A stretch of DNA of 64,000 nt from the NCBI RefSeq assembly GCF_025961315.1, contig NZ_JAOQNK010000001.1, positions 4,774,001 to 4,838,000 of the forward strand, read 5' to 3'. Positions 44,257 to 53,123 of the stretch are shown here, one piece after another. The position numbers and the translations under genes are program-made. This DNA is from Sphingobacterium kitahiroshimense. GTDB taxonomy: Bacteria; Bacteroidota; Bacteroidia; Sphingobacteriales; Sphingobacteriaceae. The notes under the pieces were generated by a model, which saw only the letters and a program-made list of their open reading frames with translations, searched no databases and was not told where the DNA came from. The first letter of the stretch is position 1. Every line of letters begins with the position of its first letter.

Positions 44257-45322
44257 AGTGGATTTTTCAAAGAAAGATTGGTTGGAAAAAGTGTCTCATG
44301 TGGCACAGGTCGGTGGTATCGAGACTTCGGTTTTGGATAATGGACGGGGACGTGGTACCCGTATTGCCTGGATAAATACAGGTACGGGATTGCGTTTTAA
44401 AGTTGTTATAGATCGAGCTATGGATATTGCGGATGCTTATTTCAACCAATTTAATTTGAGCTGGATCAGTAAGTTGGGTGTAACTGCACCGCAACCTTTT
44501 TCGGATAAGGGAGCAGATTGGTTACGCACTTTTGGTGGTGGATTGTTGGTTACTTGTGGACTTACTCATGTTGGTGGTCCTGAAGCGGATGTTTTTGGAA
44601 GTCGAGGACTACATGATCAGATTAGTAATATTCCCGCAGAAATTATTCATATAAAACAACCGGATTTGTTAAATGGAGATCTTGAAATATCGATCACTGG
44701 GAGGATACTACAGGGACATCCTCTTGGACATCCTCTTGAGTTGATTCGGACAATCCGATGTTACCTCGGGGATCCTACAATACATATTGAAGATGTGGTC
44801 CAAAATGTTGGTAATATGGATGCACCACACATGTTGCTCTACCACTTTAACTTTGGTTGGCCTCTTGTGGATGCGGGTACTCAATTACTTTGGAATGGAA
44901 AATGGCTGCCACGGGAATCAGGTGAATCCAATAAAATATTTAAAGCAGGCTATGATTTTAAAACCTGTCAAGAACCACGTGAAGATCATCGGGGAGCAGG
45001 AGAAGAAGCGGTGTTTATATCTCCTAAAAGCGATCAGAAAGGAAATAGCCATTGTGGGCTGTTTAATGAAAAGCTGGGTTTTGCGGTTGCGCTAACTTTT
45101 AAGAAAGAACAGCTTCCTTGGTTGACCAATTGGCAACACTGGGGCCCTGGGGAATATGTGACTGGATTAGAACCGGGTACAAATCCACCGTTGGGGCAAA
45201 AGATGATGCGTGAACGTAAAGAACTGATTTTTCTTAAACCTCAGGAAAAAAAAGTATATCAACTTTCTTTGAGCATATTAGATACACTTGAAGAAATTCA
45301 GGTCTTTAAAGATAACATGTAG
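44219..45322 (+). CDS. DUF4432 family (aldose epimerase-like) protein
   Basis: A 367-residue protein of the DUF4432 family, which has the galactose-mutarotase-like fold. GLRFKVVIDRAMDIADAYF, the FGGGLLVTCGLTHVGGPE segment and NFGWPLVDAGT are family-like. It lacks a signal peptide, so it is cytoplasmic. It probably acts on a sugar or sugar acid (mutarotation or isomerisation). The annotated ATG overlaps the previous gene; a GTG at 44258, just after that gene's stop, is an alternative start and would avoid the overlap. Confidence 0.8.
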   Translation: MRIVMYIKRKINKVDFSKKDWLEKVSHVAQVGGIETSVLDNGRGRGTRIAWINTGTGLRFKVVIDRAMDIADAYFNQFNLSWISKLGVTAPQPFSDKGADWLRTFGGGLLVTCGLTHVGGPEADVFGSRGLHDQISNIPAEIIHIKQPDLLNGDLEISITGRILQGHPLGHPLELIRTIRCYLGDPTIHIEDVVQNVGNMDAPHMLLYHFNFGWPLVDAGTQLLWNGKWLPRESGESNKIFKAGYDFKTCQEPREDHRGAGEEAVFISPKSDQKGNSHCGLFNEKLGFAVALTFKKEQLPWLTNWQHWGPGEYVTGLEPGTNPPLGQKMMRERKELIFLKPQEKKVYQLSLSILDTLEEIQVFKDNM

Positions 45323-45345
45323 ATTATAAACATAAATACGATGGA

Positions 45346-46557
45346 ATGGAAAATATAGAAAAAGCTTTTGAACAAGGTAAAGGGATTTTTAGATTGGCGC
45401 CAAACTGGGTGCCTAGGTCATTTTGTGTACCTGGAAGAAGGATAAAACTTCATCCAGACGATTATTATGTATTGGGTGGTGAACGTGGCGGTATCGATGA
45501 GCGGTGGCTGTCTTCTACTACCCCTGCGAAAAATGGTCCTTTGACGGGTGAATTTGAAGGTCTTAGTTTCGTGGTGTATGAACATGATGGTGAGATTAAA
45601 CAACTTTTGTTGTCGGATTGCGTTTCTTATCTCAAAGAAAGATTGATTGGAAATCGTATCTGGTCTGATTACCAAAGCTGGCCTATGTATTCCAAATTCT
45701 TTGATAACATGGGGCCACTACCCCACCATATTCACCATAACGATGAGAAAGCGGCTTTGATTGGGCAAGCGGGCAAACCTGAAGCGTACTATTTTCCTCC
45801 ACAGCTAAATAACCATGGAGGCGATTTTCCTTATACTTTTATGGGTATAGCGCCCGGAACCTCAAAAGCACAGATCAAAGAATGCCTGGAAAATTTCAGT
45901 AAAGGAGATAATAAGATCACAAATTACTCGCAAGCCTACCGTTTAGAACCTGGAACCGGCTGGGATGTCCCTCCTGGATTATTGCATGCTCCAGGTAGTA
46001 TGTGTACATATGAACCACAAAAAGCTTCTGATGTTTTTGCTATGTATCAATCCTTGGTTAATGAGGCGATCATTCCAGAGGAATTGTTATGGAAAGGAGT
46101 TCCTGATAATAAGCAGGGTGATTATGATGCTTTAATGGACATTATAGATTGGGATCTAAATGTCGATCCCAATATGATGGAGAACCGATTTATGTACCCT
46201 AAACCGGTCAAGGCAATTGCTGAGATGGAGCAATCTGGTTATAGTGAGAAATGGATATGCTATAAATCGACAGCTTTTAGTGCAAAAGAATTGACTGTTT
46301 TTCCTGGTCAAACTGTTACGATCACCGATAATGCGGCTTATGGATTAATTATGATGCAGGGGCACGGTAAGTTGAATGATTGGACTTTGGAAACACCGGC
46401 TCTGATCCGTTATGGGCAGTTGACCTACGACGAATATTTTGTTTCAGAATCGGCTGCGATGAAAGGTGTCATCATTAAAAATGATTCGAAAACAGATCCG
46501 ATCGTCATGTTGAAACATTTTGGACCTGATAATCCGGATTTGATAATGGAGTCTTAA
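45346..46557 (+). CDS. Cupin protein resembling class I phosphomannose isomerase
   Basis: A 403-residue cytoplasmic double-cupin-like protein. The metal-site pattern HHIHHNDEKA around residue 126, the GKPEAYYFPPQ and GTGWDVPPGLLHAPGS segments match the type I phosphomannose isomerase/sugar isomerase cupins. It probably isomerises a free or phosphorylated sugar from the imported glycan. It sits 23 bases after DUF4432 and 24 before the TIM-barrel gene. The exact substrate cannot be read. Confidence 0.65.
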   Translation: MENIEKAFEQGKGIFRLAPNWVPRSFCVPGRRIKLHPDDYYVLGGERGGIDERWLSSTTPAKNGPLTGEFEGLSFVVYEHDGEIKQLLLSDCVSYLKERLIGNRIWSDYQSWPMYSKFFDNMGPLPHHIHHNDEKAALIGQAGKPEAYYFPPQLNNHGGDFPYTFMGIAPGTSKAQIKECLENFSKGDNKITNYSQAYRLEPGTGWDVPPGLLHAPGSMCTYEPQKASDVFAMYQSLVNEAIIPEELLWKGVPDNKQGDYDALMDIIDWDLNVDPNMMENRFMYPKPVKAIAEMEQSGYSEKWICYKSTAFSAKELTVFPGQTVTITDNAAYGLIMMQGHGKLNDWTLETPALIRYGQLTYDEYFVSESAAMKGVIIKNDSKTDPIVMLKHFGPDNPDLIMES

Positions 46558-46581
46558 TTACTAAAGATAAAAAACGTACAG

Positions 46582-47619
46582 ATGAGCAAGAACAATTTTC
46601 CAAAATTGCACAATGCGACCTGGCCAGGTATTGTAGGCAAGGGCGATCATGAGCCTATTATTTCTTTGGATGAGCTTTTAGAAAAAACAGCTCATGCTAA
46701 TGTTGATGGTGTCAAGTTTGATGGCATTGATCTAGGTCTTTTCAATGCACATGTAAAATTAGATCCTACAGATGACAATGTCAATTTTGTTGTGGACAAA
46801 GTGGGGGGGTATAATTTAGAAATCGGTACTTTGATTGCACCGATCTGGCCACCTGATGGTGGTTCTGCGATGGGTACTCAAGCAGATAGGGATCGCTTTG
46901 TAGCTGTTGTGCAAAAGGCAAGTGAGTTTGGTTATAAACTAAGAAAACTAGGTATTCGAACTAATAACGTGATCCGGATCGACTCGGCTACCAGCGTAGC
47001 TGAATGGGCTAAAAATCCTCTTGAAAATACCAAAATAATTGCGGAAACATTTAGACGTGCATGTGACGTAGCAGCTACGTATGGAGAACGACTTGCTGCG
47101 GAAGGGGAAATCTGCTGGGGTGGCATGCAAAGTTGGAGAACGATGCTGGAAACGCTGGAGATGGTGGATAGGGATAATATGGGGTTTCAGGCAGATATGT
47201 CTCATACTTTTTTATATCTACTGGGGTATAATGAACCTAAGGACCGGATTCTTAAAACTGATTTTCAATGGGAAGATAGAGCCGAGCTGGAACGTGGTCT
47301 TCAATTCTTGACAGATAAGCTTCGTCCATGGACGATAGATTTTCATGTTGCTCAGAATGATGGAACCGTATTTGGCTCGGGTTCGCATGATAAAACGGGA
47401 AGACATTGTTTGCCGACTGATCCGAATGGTAAGCTAGATATTGTAAAGGATGCTGGATATTGGTTGCGCGATGAGAATGGTAACCCAAACAAAGTTTTCG
47501 ACCACATTTGTTGGGATGGCTGTATGTTTCCAAATGAAGTGATGCATAAACAAGAGACCTGGAATTCAATTCTGGAAACCATGATTAAAGTGCGAAATGC
47601 ACATGGATGGTCGGTGTAA
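46582..47619 (+). CDS. Sugar phosphate isomerase/epimerase-like TIM-barrel protein
   Basis: A 345-residue xylose-isomerase-like TIM-barrel protein without a signal peptide. Likely metal ligands are the glutamate in AAEGEICWGG, the Asp-His in QADMSHTFLY and the His in TIDFHVAQND. In described 3-keto-glycoside pathways of Bacteroides, a member of this superfamily acts as hydratase or epimerase on the keto intermediate. That role is inferred here from the neighbouring Gfo/Idh and DUF1080 genes. Confidence 0.8.
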   Translation: MSKNNFPKLHNATWPGIVGKGDHEPIISLDELLEKTAHANVDGVKFDGIDLGLFNAHVKLDPTDDNVNFVVDKVGGYNLEIGTLIAPIWPPDGGSAMGTQADRDRFVAVVQKASEFGYKLRKLGIRTNNVIRIDSATSVAEWAKNPLENTKIIAETFRRACDVAATYGERLAAEGEICWGGMQSWRTMLETLEMVDRDNMGFQADMSHTFLYLLGYNEPKDRILKTDFQWEDRAELERGLQFLTDKLRPWTIDFHVAQNDGTVFGSGSHDKTGRHCLPTDPNGKLDIVKDAGYWLRDENGNPNKVFDHICWDGCMFPNEVMHKQETWNSILETMIKVRNAHGWSV

Positions 47620-47639
47620 AAGGTTATAGACTAATTGTT

Positions 47640-48797
47640 ATGAAGAAAAAAGAACTTAGAATAGGATTGATCGGTTGTGGATTTATGGGAAGAACTCATT
47701 CCAATGGGTACAAGCGGGTTGGTGATTTCTTTCCTGATTTAGCATACAAACCTATTTTGAAAGCGGTTTGTTCTAGAAGTGAGGATAAGGTTATCGCTTT
47801 TGCTGAGCAATGGGGTTATGAATCTTATGAAACGGATTGGAAAAAATTAATCAGTCGTGATGATATTGATGCGGTTGATATTTGTACTCCGAATAATATG
47901 CACATGGAAATAGCTGTAGCTGCGGCAGCGGCAGGAAAAATGGTTTTATGTGAAAAACCTTTGTCTAGAAATCTTGAGGAAGGGGCGCAGATGGTCAAGG
48001 CTGTGGAAACAAGTCAAGTTAAGAATACGGTATGGTACAATTACCGCAGGCTGCCAGCTGTTACTCTAGCTAAACAGCTAGTGGAAAGTGGAAAGTTGGG
48101 TAAGATTTTTCATTATCGGACGAACTTTTTGCAGGACTGGACTATAAATGAAAATTTACCACAGGGAGGCCGAGCTTTTTGGCGTATGGATGCCGAAGCT
48201 GCAGGTTCTGGTGTGACAGGAGATCTTTTAGCGCACTGTATTGATTTGGCCATGTGGCTTAATGGTGGTATTAAAGATGTTTCTGCAATGACAGAAATTT
48301 TTGTGAAGCAACGTCTACGTGAGGAGACTGGGAAAATGGAAGATGTCAAAATTGATGACGCTTGTATATTTCACTGTCATTTTGATAATGGTTCCTTGGG
48401 ATTATTTGAATCTACCCGCTATGCTCGAGGACATAAGGCGCTCTTTACATTTGAAATTAATGGTGAGAAAGGCTCATTACGTTGGGATCTGCATGATCTT
48501 AATAAATTGGAATATTTTAATAATGCGGATGAGTCAATCGTTAAAGGTTGGCGCTCGATTCATGTGACCGATGGTGATCAACCTTATATGGATAAATGGT
48601 GGGTACCGGGATTATCCATCGGTTATGAACACTCATTTGTTCATCAAGTAGCAGATTTTCTAAAAAGTGTAGAAACTGGTGAAGAATGTCATCCTAATTT
48701 TCGAGATGCCTATGAGACCCAAAAGGTGTGTGAAGCCGTTTTATTGTCTGCTAAAAACAAATGTTGGGCGGACACTGATGTAGATTGGAACAATTAA
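47640..48797 (+). CDS. Gfo/Idh/MocA family oxidoreductase
   Basis: A 385-residue NAD(P)-dependent sugar oxidoreductase. The N-terminal Rossmann fold has GLIGCGFMGRTHSNG. The catalytic EKP motif is in VLCEKPLSRN, and the substrate domain follows with a Trp-rich C-terminus. I start it at the ATG 47640 rather than an in-frame ATG at 47607, because the latter overlaps the preceding gene and adds 11 residues before the normal N-terminus. It may oxidise a glycoside at C3 or reduce a 3-keto sugar. Confidence 0.88.
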   Translation: MKKKELRIGLIGCGFMGRTHSNGYKRVGDFFPDLAYKPILKAVCSRSEDKVIAFAEQWGYESYETDWKKLISRDDIDAVDICTPNNMHMEIAVAAAAAGKMVLCEKPLSRNLEEGAQMVKAVETSQVKNTVWYNYRRLPAVTLAKQLVESGKLGKIFHYRTNFLQDWTINENLPQGGRAFWRMDAEAAGSGVTGDLLAHCIDLAMWLNGGIKDVSAMTEIFVKQRLREETGKMEDVKIDDACIFHCHFDNGSLGLFESTRYARGHKALFTFEINGEKGSLRWDLHDLNKLEYFNNADESIVKGWRSIHVTDGDQPYMDKWWVPGLSIGYEHSFVHQVADFLKSVETGEECHPNFRDAYETQKVCEAVLLSAKNKCWADTDVDWNN

Positions 48798-48824
48798 TGT
48801 TAAATTAACTTTTAGCTCATAACA

Positions 48825-49616
48825 ATGAACAAGATGATAAAATATGGATATCTGACTGCTACAGCTTCGCTTTTGATGCTGGCCTGCAATGCCGGAAATA
48901 CGAAACATGATCAGGGGCAGCATACCGTTCTTGATAGTTCAGTACAAGAAGGGTTTGTCGCAATGCTTGATTCTAATACATTGAAAGGATGGGAGGGAGA
49001 CAGTAGCTATTGGCGTATGGAGAGTGGTATATTGATTGGTGAAATTAAAGCTGATGCAGAACCTTTAAAGAATAATACTTTTTTAATCTGGAAAGGTGGT
49101 GAACCGGGGGATTTTGTACTAAAATCCCAATTCCGAATTTCTGCTGATGGCAATAGTGGTATCAATTATCGTAGTGAACGTTTTACGGAATTACCCTATG
49201 CACTGAAGGGGTATCAGGCTGATATTGATGGCCAACATCATTATACAGGTCAGAATTATGAGGAACGTAATCGTACTACGCTAGCTTATCGTGGACAGCA
49301 AACAGAGATACCGAATCCAACTGCAGGTGAATCTGGCGCTTCGAAAGGAAATGCCTGGAGTACCCTGATCGTGCGAGATACTTTGGCGACTGCTAAAGAA
49401 TTGGCGGATGCGGTTAAAGTGGGCGATTGGAATGAAATTGAAATTGTTGCAAAGGGCAATAAGTTATCCCATTATATCAATGGAAAATTGATTTCTGAAG
49501 TTGTTGATAATGATGAGTTGCATCGGAAGCAAAAAGGGTTGATCGGTGTACAGGTTCATGTGGGACCACCGATGAAAATCGAATATAAAGATATGAAAAT
49601 TAAAATGTTGGACTAA
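48825..49616 (+). CDS. DUF1080 (3-keto-disaccharide hydrolase/lyase family) lipoprotein
   Basis: A 263-residue lipoprotein (lipobox MLAC, about residue 20) with a single DUF1080 jelly-roll domain. It has MLDSNTLKGWEGDSSYWRME, GDFVLKSQFRISADGNSGINY and the KGYQADIDGQHHYTGQNYEE active-site face. Members cleave 3-keto glycosides by hydrolysis or elimination. Its presence last in an operon with SusCD, a dehydrogenase and Gfo/Idh genes is the main evidence for an oxidative glycan-breakdown route. It would act in the periplasm or at the surface. Confidence 0.87.
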   Translation: MNKMIKYGYLTATASLLMLACNAGNTKHDQGQHTVLDSSVQEGFVAMLDSNTLKGWEGDSSYWRMESGILIGEIKADAEPLKNNTFLIWKGGEPGDFVLKSQFRISADGNSGINYRSERFTELPYALKGYQADIDGQHHYTGQNYEERNRTTLAYRGQQTEIPNPTAGESGASKGNAWSTLIVRDTLATAKELADAVKVGDWNEIEIVAKGNKLSHYINGKLISEVVDNDELHRKQKGLIGVQVHVGPPMKIEYKDMKIKMLD

Positions 49617-49622
49617 ATTATC

Positions 49623-49659
49623 ATAATCATTTTAAATAATTTTTTTAAAAAATGATTAT
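49623..49659 (+). terminator. AT-rich hairpin after the carbohydrate operon
   Basis: ATAATCATTTT pairs with AAAATGATTAT, with a T-rich loop. It lies just after the DUF1080 stop and may act with the stronger hairpin at 49772 to end the operon. Confidence 0.45.
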
Positions 49660-49771
49660 ATGGTCATTATGATCTGTGTTATATGCCGCATATTTAAATA
49701 GATTTTATGCATAACAATCTTTTGGTTAATTTACCTTAATTGCCAATGGATTTGAAATTAGGTTTAAGAAC

Positions 49772-49800
49772 AAAAAGCGCAACTTCACGTTGTGCTTTTT
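49772..49800 (+). terminator. Intrinsic terminator of the carbohydrate operon
   Basis: AAAAAGCGCAAC pairs with GTTGTGCTTTTT (one G-U) around a TTCAC loop, and the stem ends in a T-run. It is the clearest stop signal after the DUF1080 gene. Confidence 0.8.
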
Positions 49801-50167
49801 GTTTATTTGTGTTTCTCATTTTTTAGGTTCCTCTCATAGGCCATTGAAATAGGACTAGCTCTCTTTATCTCTTAATACGAAGTGTTTTTGTCGAATTTTA
49901 GTTCAGTTATAAAAAGTTGGAAAGACCTTATAAATTTTACTAGTTTTGTTTCGTAAATTCTGAATCTCGTTTACTTTCTCCATTCAAATGAAGAGATCAT
50001 ACCCGGAAAGTATTTCATTAGTTTAGTAGATGTTCTATTTGAATGAATTCGGATAATGAAGTTCTCTTGTAATGGGGGAGTATTTCATATCTATTTTAAT
50101 AAAGCAGGAAAGTACCTAAATAGAAAATTGTACTAGATTTAATATCCAAATTAACCATCAAAAATTA
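49801..50167. other. Intergenic region upstream of the histidine kinase gene
   Basis: No gene is seen. The kinase promoter must lie here, but no clear element could be assigned. Confidence 0.4.
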
Positions 50168-51454
50168 ATGGCCAATACGTTATCTGTATATGTAAAGAAT
50201 ATCCTATATCGGCTTAGTAATGTAGGGGTTGACCCTGAAATGTCTTATGTTGAATCTCAGTATACTAAGCTGATCAATATCTTAAATTGGATAGGAATGT
50301 GCTGTATGCTTAGTTATGCTATTGTTAATTTCGGTAATGAACGTTATTTTCTTTCTTTTCTAAATTTATTGAATGTTTGCGATGCGACAACAGTGCTTAT
50401 ATTAAATAAGTATCGAAAGTATCTGAGTGCACGACTAGTAATGGTGATCTCAAGATTAATTATCTATACTGTGGCTGGATTGTATTTTCATAACGGTGGC
50501 GAATACTTTCTGGTGGCATTGCTGATCACGACCAGCTTGATGATTGATAACAAATGGATCAGGTTTTCTTTATGTTTTTTAATTTTTATAGCATGTGGGG
50601 CCGTGATTTTATTTCCTCAACCACCTTTACTGGGATCTCCCGTTCCTCCAGAACAGGCTTATGCTAATATGATTGTAGGGATTCTATTGATAGTCGGTGT
50701 GGTGAGTTTCTTTAAAAGTATCCAGGGTACCTATCAGCAAGAAATTGAAAAACAGCGTCAAGCCTTATTTTCTTTAAATAAGGATAAAGAAAAGATGTTT
50801 TCAATTTTGGCACATGATATTCGCAGTCCTATGGTAACACTTGAAAATTTACTGCAGATGTTTCATGAGGATTTGCTGACGCATAATGAAAGAATCGAAA
50901 CTATCGGTCTTTTGAAAGATCAAGTCTCCCAATTGGGCTCGGTTATGGACAATTTATTACGATGGAGTGTGCGGGGGATGCAGGGAATTCAAACTATAAA
51001 AGTTACTTTTTTACTTCGGCCTTTAGTGCTGGAATTATTCCATTTTTTTGATTTCCTTGTACGACAAAAACAACTTACGGTTGATATAAATATTCCTGAG
51101 TCCATGAGTCTTTTTGCTGATTATGATCAGACGGCTGTTATCTTAAGAAACTTATTGAGCAATGCGATCAAATTTAGTGAGGTTTGCGGACGTGTAAAGG
51201 TTTTTGCCGATGTTAAAGGCAACATGATTGATATTTTTATTAAAGATGAGGGAATGGGAATGGATGACCGCCGAATAAATATGTTGTTTACCTCCTCTCA
51301 GTTATCTACAAAAGGGACGATAGGAGAAAGGGGGTTTGGTCTTGGGTTAATTCTTTGTGCTGAATTTATCCGATTGAATGAAGGAACTATTCGGGTAGAA
51401 AGTAAGTTAAATAAAGGTTCAGTATTTGCCGTTTCATTACCTAAAAATAGTTAG
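50168..51454 (+). CDS. Membrane sensor histidine kinase
   Basis: A 428-residue kinase. An N-terminal region with about six hydrophobic segments (about 35-185) is followed by a short coiled coil. The dimerisation domain has the phospho-accepting H216 in ILAHDIRSP, and the ATPase domain (about 315-425) has NLLSNAIKFS, DEGMGMD and GFGLGLIL. No PAS or periplasmic sensor domain is visible, so the membrane part probably senses. There is no adjacent response regulator: it is an orphan. Confidence 0.9.
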   Translation: MANTLSVYVKNILYRLSNVGVDPEMSYVESQYTKLINILNWIGMCCMLSYAIVNFGNERYFLSFLNLLNVCDATTVLILNKYRKYLSARLVMVISRLIIYTVAGLYFHNGGEYFLVALLITTSLMIDNKWIRFSLCFLIFIACGAVILFPQPPLLGSPVPPEQAYANMIVGILLIVGVVSFFKSIQGTYQQEIEKQRQALFSLNKDKEKMFSILAHDIRSPMVTLENLLQMFHEDLLTHNERIETIGLLKDQVSQLGSVMDNLLRWSVRGMQGIQTIKVTFLLRPLVLELFHFFDFLVRQKQLTVDINIPESMSLFADYDQTAVILRNLLSNAIKFSEVCGRVKVFADVKGNMIDIFIKDEGMGMDDRRINMLFTSSQLSTKGTIGERGFGLGLILCAEFIRLNEGTIRVESKLNKGSVFAVSLPKNS

Positions 51455-51842
51455 TAGTCCTTTTTTAATGGGGTATCAATATATTAAATAGAGACTTATT
51501 GACATATAAAACCACTTCAAGCGATAATTTCATTTTCCATTTTTTGAATAACTGGGGTTTATTAACTTGCATTTATTCTCTCTTGTGAGAATAAATGTAT
51601 AAATTTATTATTTAAGGAATCTAGTTATATGAAAATCTTCAATATGGAAAAAAGGTTTTTAAGGTTAATTGAGTATTTATTCGTTTGAGATATGAAAATA
51701 AAATTTTTAGTATTTGAACTTTTTTTTAAAAAGTTTTTTTTAAATCATTAAACAAAATAACTAAATCTAATGTAAATAGTCAGTGTAGATCTACAAGTAA
51801 TGATCTTCCAATTTATATTTAACATTTAAAAACACACGAATT
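51455..51842. other. AT-rich intergenic region
   Basis: No gene or clear structure is seen between the kinase and the HdeD-family gene. Confidence 0.4.
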
Positions 51843-52442
51843 ATGGAGAAAAGTATTGTTCAAAAGGTTTTAAAATTCTGGTATTTACCTTTAATTGCTG
51901 GCATATTGTATATTATAGTGGGTGTCTATGCAGCGGCTGCACCTTTTAGCTCTTTTCTGGCTTTGAGTATATTTTTAAGTGTCGGGATTTTGATCAGTGG
52001 CGTATTTGAATTGTTTTATGCATTATCGAACCGTAAGAACAGTGATAATTGGGGTTGGCATTTGGTTGGTGGTATGCTGAATTTGTTTATTGGTGTATTG
52101 CTTATTGCCAATACGGGATTGACAGCATTGATGTTATCGGTATTTATTGGAGTTTGGTTATTATTTAGATCTATTGCTACGATAGCTAATGCATTTGAGA
52201 TCAAACGTGCTGGAATTGGTAATTGGGGCTGGATCTTGTTTACCGGTATCTTGGGAGTTTTGTTTTCATTCTTGTTGCTTTGGAACCCCTTAATAGCAGG
52301 TATTACCATTGGTATCTGGATGGGGATAGGATTAATAACGGTAGGGGTCATGCATGTAGTATTAAGCCTTATTGGTCGAAGATTAAAGAAAATCAATGAA
52401 AATCTGGATAATAGAGACAATCGCTATAGCGAAATAAATTAG
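51843..52442 (+). CDS. HdeD/DUF308 family membrane protein
   Basis: A 199-residue inner-membrane protein with six hydrophobic helices and the repeated WWLF-like patterns of DUF308/HdeD: GILYIIVGVYAAAAPFSSF, the NWGWHLVGGMLNLFIGVLL and NWGWILFTGILGVLFS pairs. HdeD is linked to acid resistance in Escherichia coli, but the molecular role is unknown. It is monocistronic, with a terminator after it. Confidence 0.88.
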   Translation: MEKSIVQKVLKFWYLPLIAGILYIIVGVYAAAAPFSSFLALSIFLSVGILISGVFELFYALSNRKNSDNWGWHLVGGMLNLFIGVLLIANTGLTALMLSVFIGVWLLFRSIATIANAFEIKRAGIGNWGWILFTGILGVLFSFLLLWNPLIAGITIGIWMGIGLITVGVMHVVLSLIGRRLKKINENLDNRDNRYSEIN

Positions 52443-52452
52443 ATTTTGGAAT

Positions 52453-52480
52453 AAAAAGCGCAACACCCTTTGCGCTTTTT
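52453..52480. terminator. Terminator between the HdeD gene and the polyketide operon
   Basis: AAAAAGCGCAA pairs with TTGCGCTTTTT. A and T runs on both sides let it end the HdeD message and the converging biosynthetic operon. Confidence 0.85.
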
Positions 52481-52553
52481 AATTAAGTCAATTGTCGATA
52501 AATTCTACTTAGTATAACAGATACATGATAAGTGTTGTATATGTTCTTGATTT

Positions 52554-53123
52554 TTACTGTAAAATAGAGTCCTGCTCATTTGAACTCACTTTTATGTCCG
52601 GTTCGGGCTTATAAAAATGTTTTTTTAGTTTCCAAATAGGTAAATAAGTGAACAGAACGGATAATATACCCGCAAGGACACCATCTAGAATTGCCATTGC
52701 TAGCGGATCTAATTTGTAATATTTTGATAAGCTGAACTGTGCAAAGAGTAAGAAACTTAAAATCAAGAGACCCGTTACTACGGCGTGTAGAATACCTAAC
52801 CTAGCCATAAACTTATTTTTATTCAATTCGTCAGCAATACGGTATTCAATGGCACCTTGATCTGCGGCCACTGCTACTCTTTTGATGATATCGACTGTTA
52901 GAATCAGCGGTAGAAATATGGCCATAGGCAACGTTAGACGTGCAAGACTTTGCGGTCCTTCAAAAAAATGTGTAAATCCAATTTCCTGAAAACTAGCATA
53001 AGCCACGAGGGTATTGAACAGGATGTTGGGAACAACATAATAGATCATACGTTTTCTTAAAAAGCGGCTAAGCGTTGTTTTCGCTATTTTTTTAGGACGA
53101 GGGGTGGGAAATTTAAATTTCAT
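52554..53123 (-). CDS. Four-helix membrane protein of the polyketide operon, unrecognised
   Basis: A 189-residue protein with a basic N-terminus (KFPTPRPKKIAKTTLSRFLRK) and four hydrophobic segments at roughly 30-48, 65-82, 110-130 and 145-165. The tail is polar. No family is recognised. Its start overlaps the stop of the preceding acyltransferase gene by 4 bases, making it the last gene of the operon. It may anchor or export the lipid product. The function is inferred from position only. Confidence 0.7.
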   Translation of the reverse strand: MKFKFPTPRPKKIAKTTLSRFLRKRMIYYVVPNILFNTLVAYASFQEIGFTHFFEGPQSLARLTLPMAIFLPLILTVDIIKRVAVAADQGAIEYRIADELNKNKFMARLGILHAVVTGLLILSFLLFAQFSLSKYYKLDPLAMAILDGVLAGILSVLFTYLPIWKLKKHFYKPEPDIKVSSNEQDSILQ

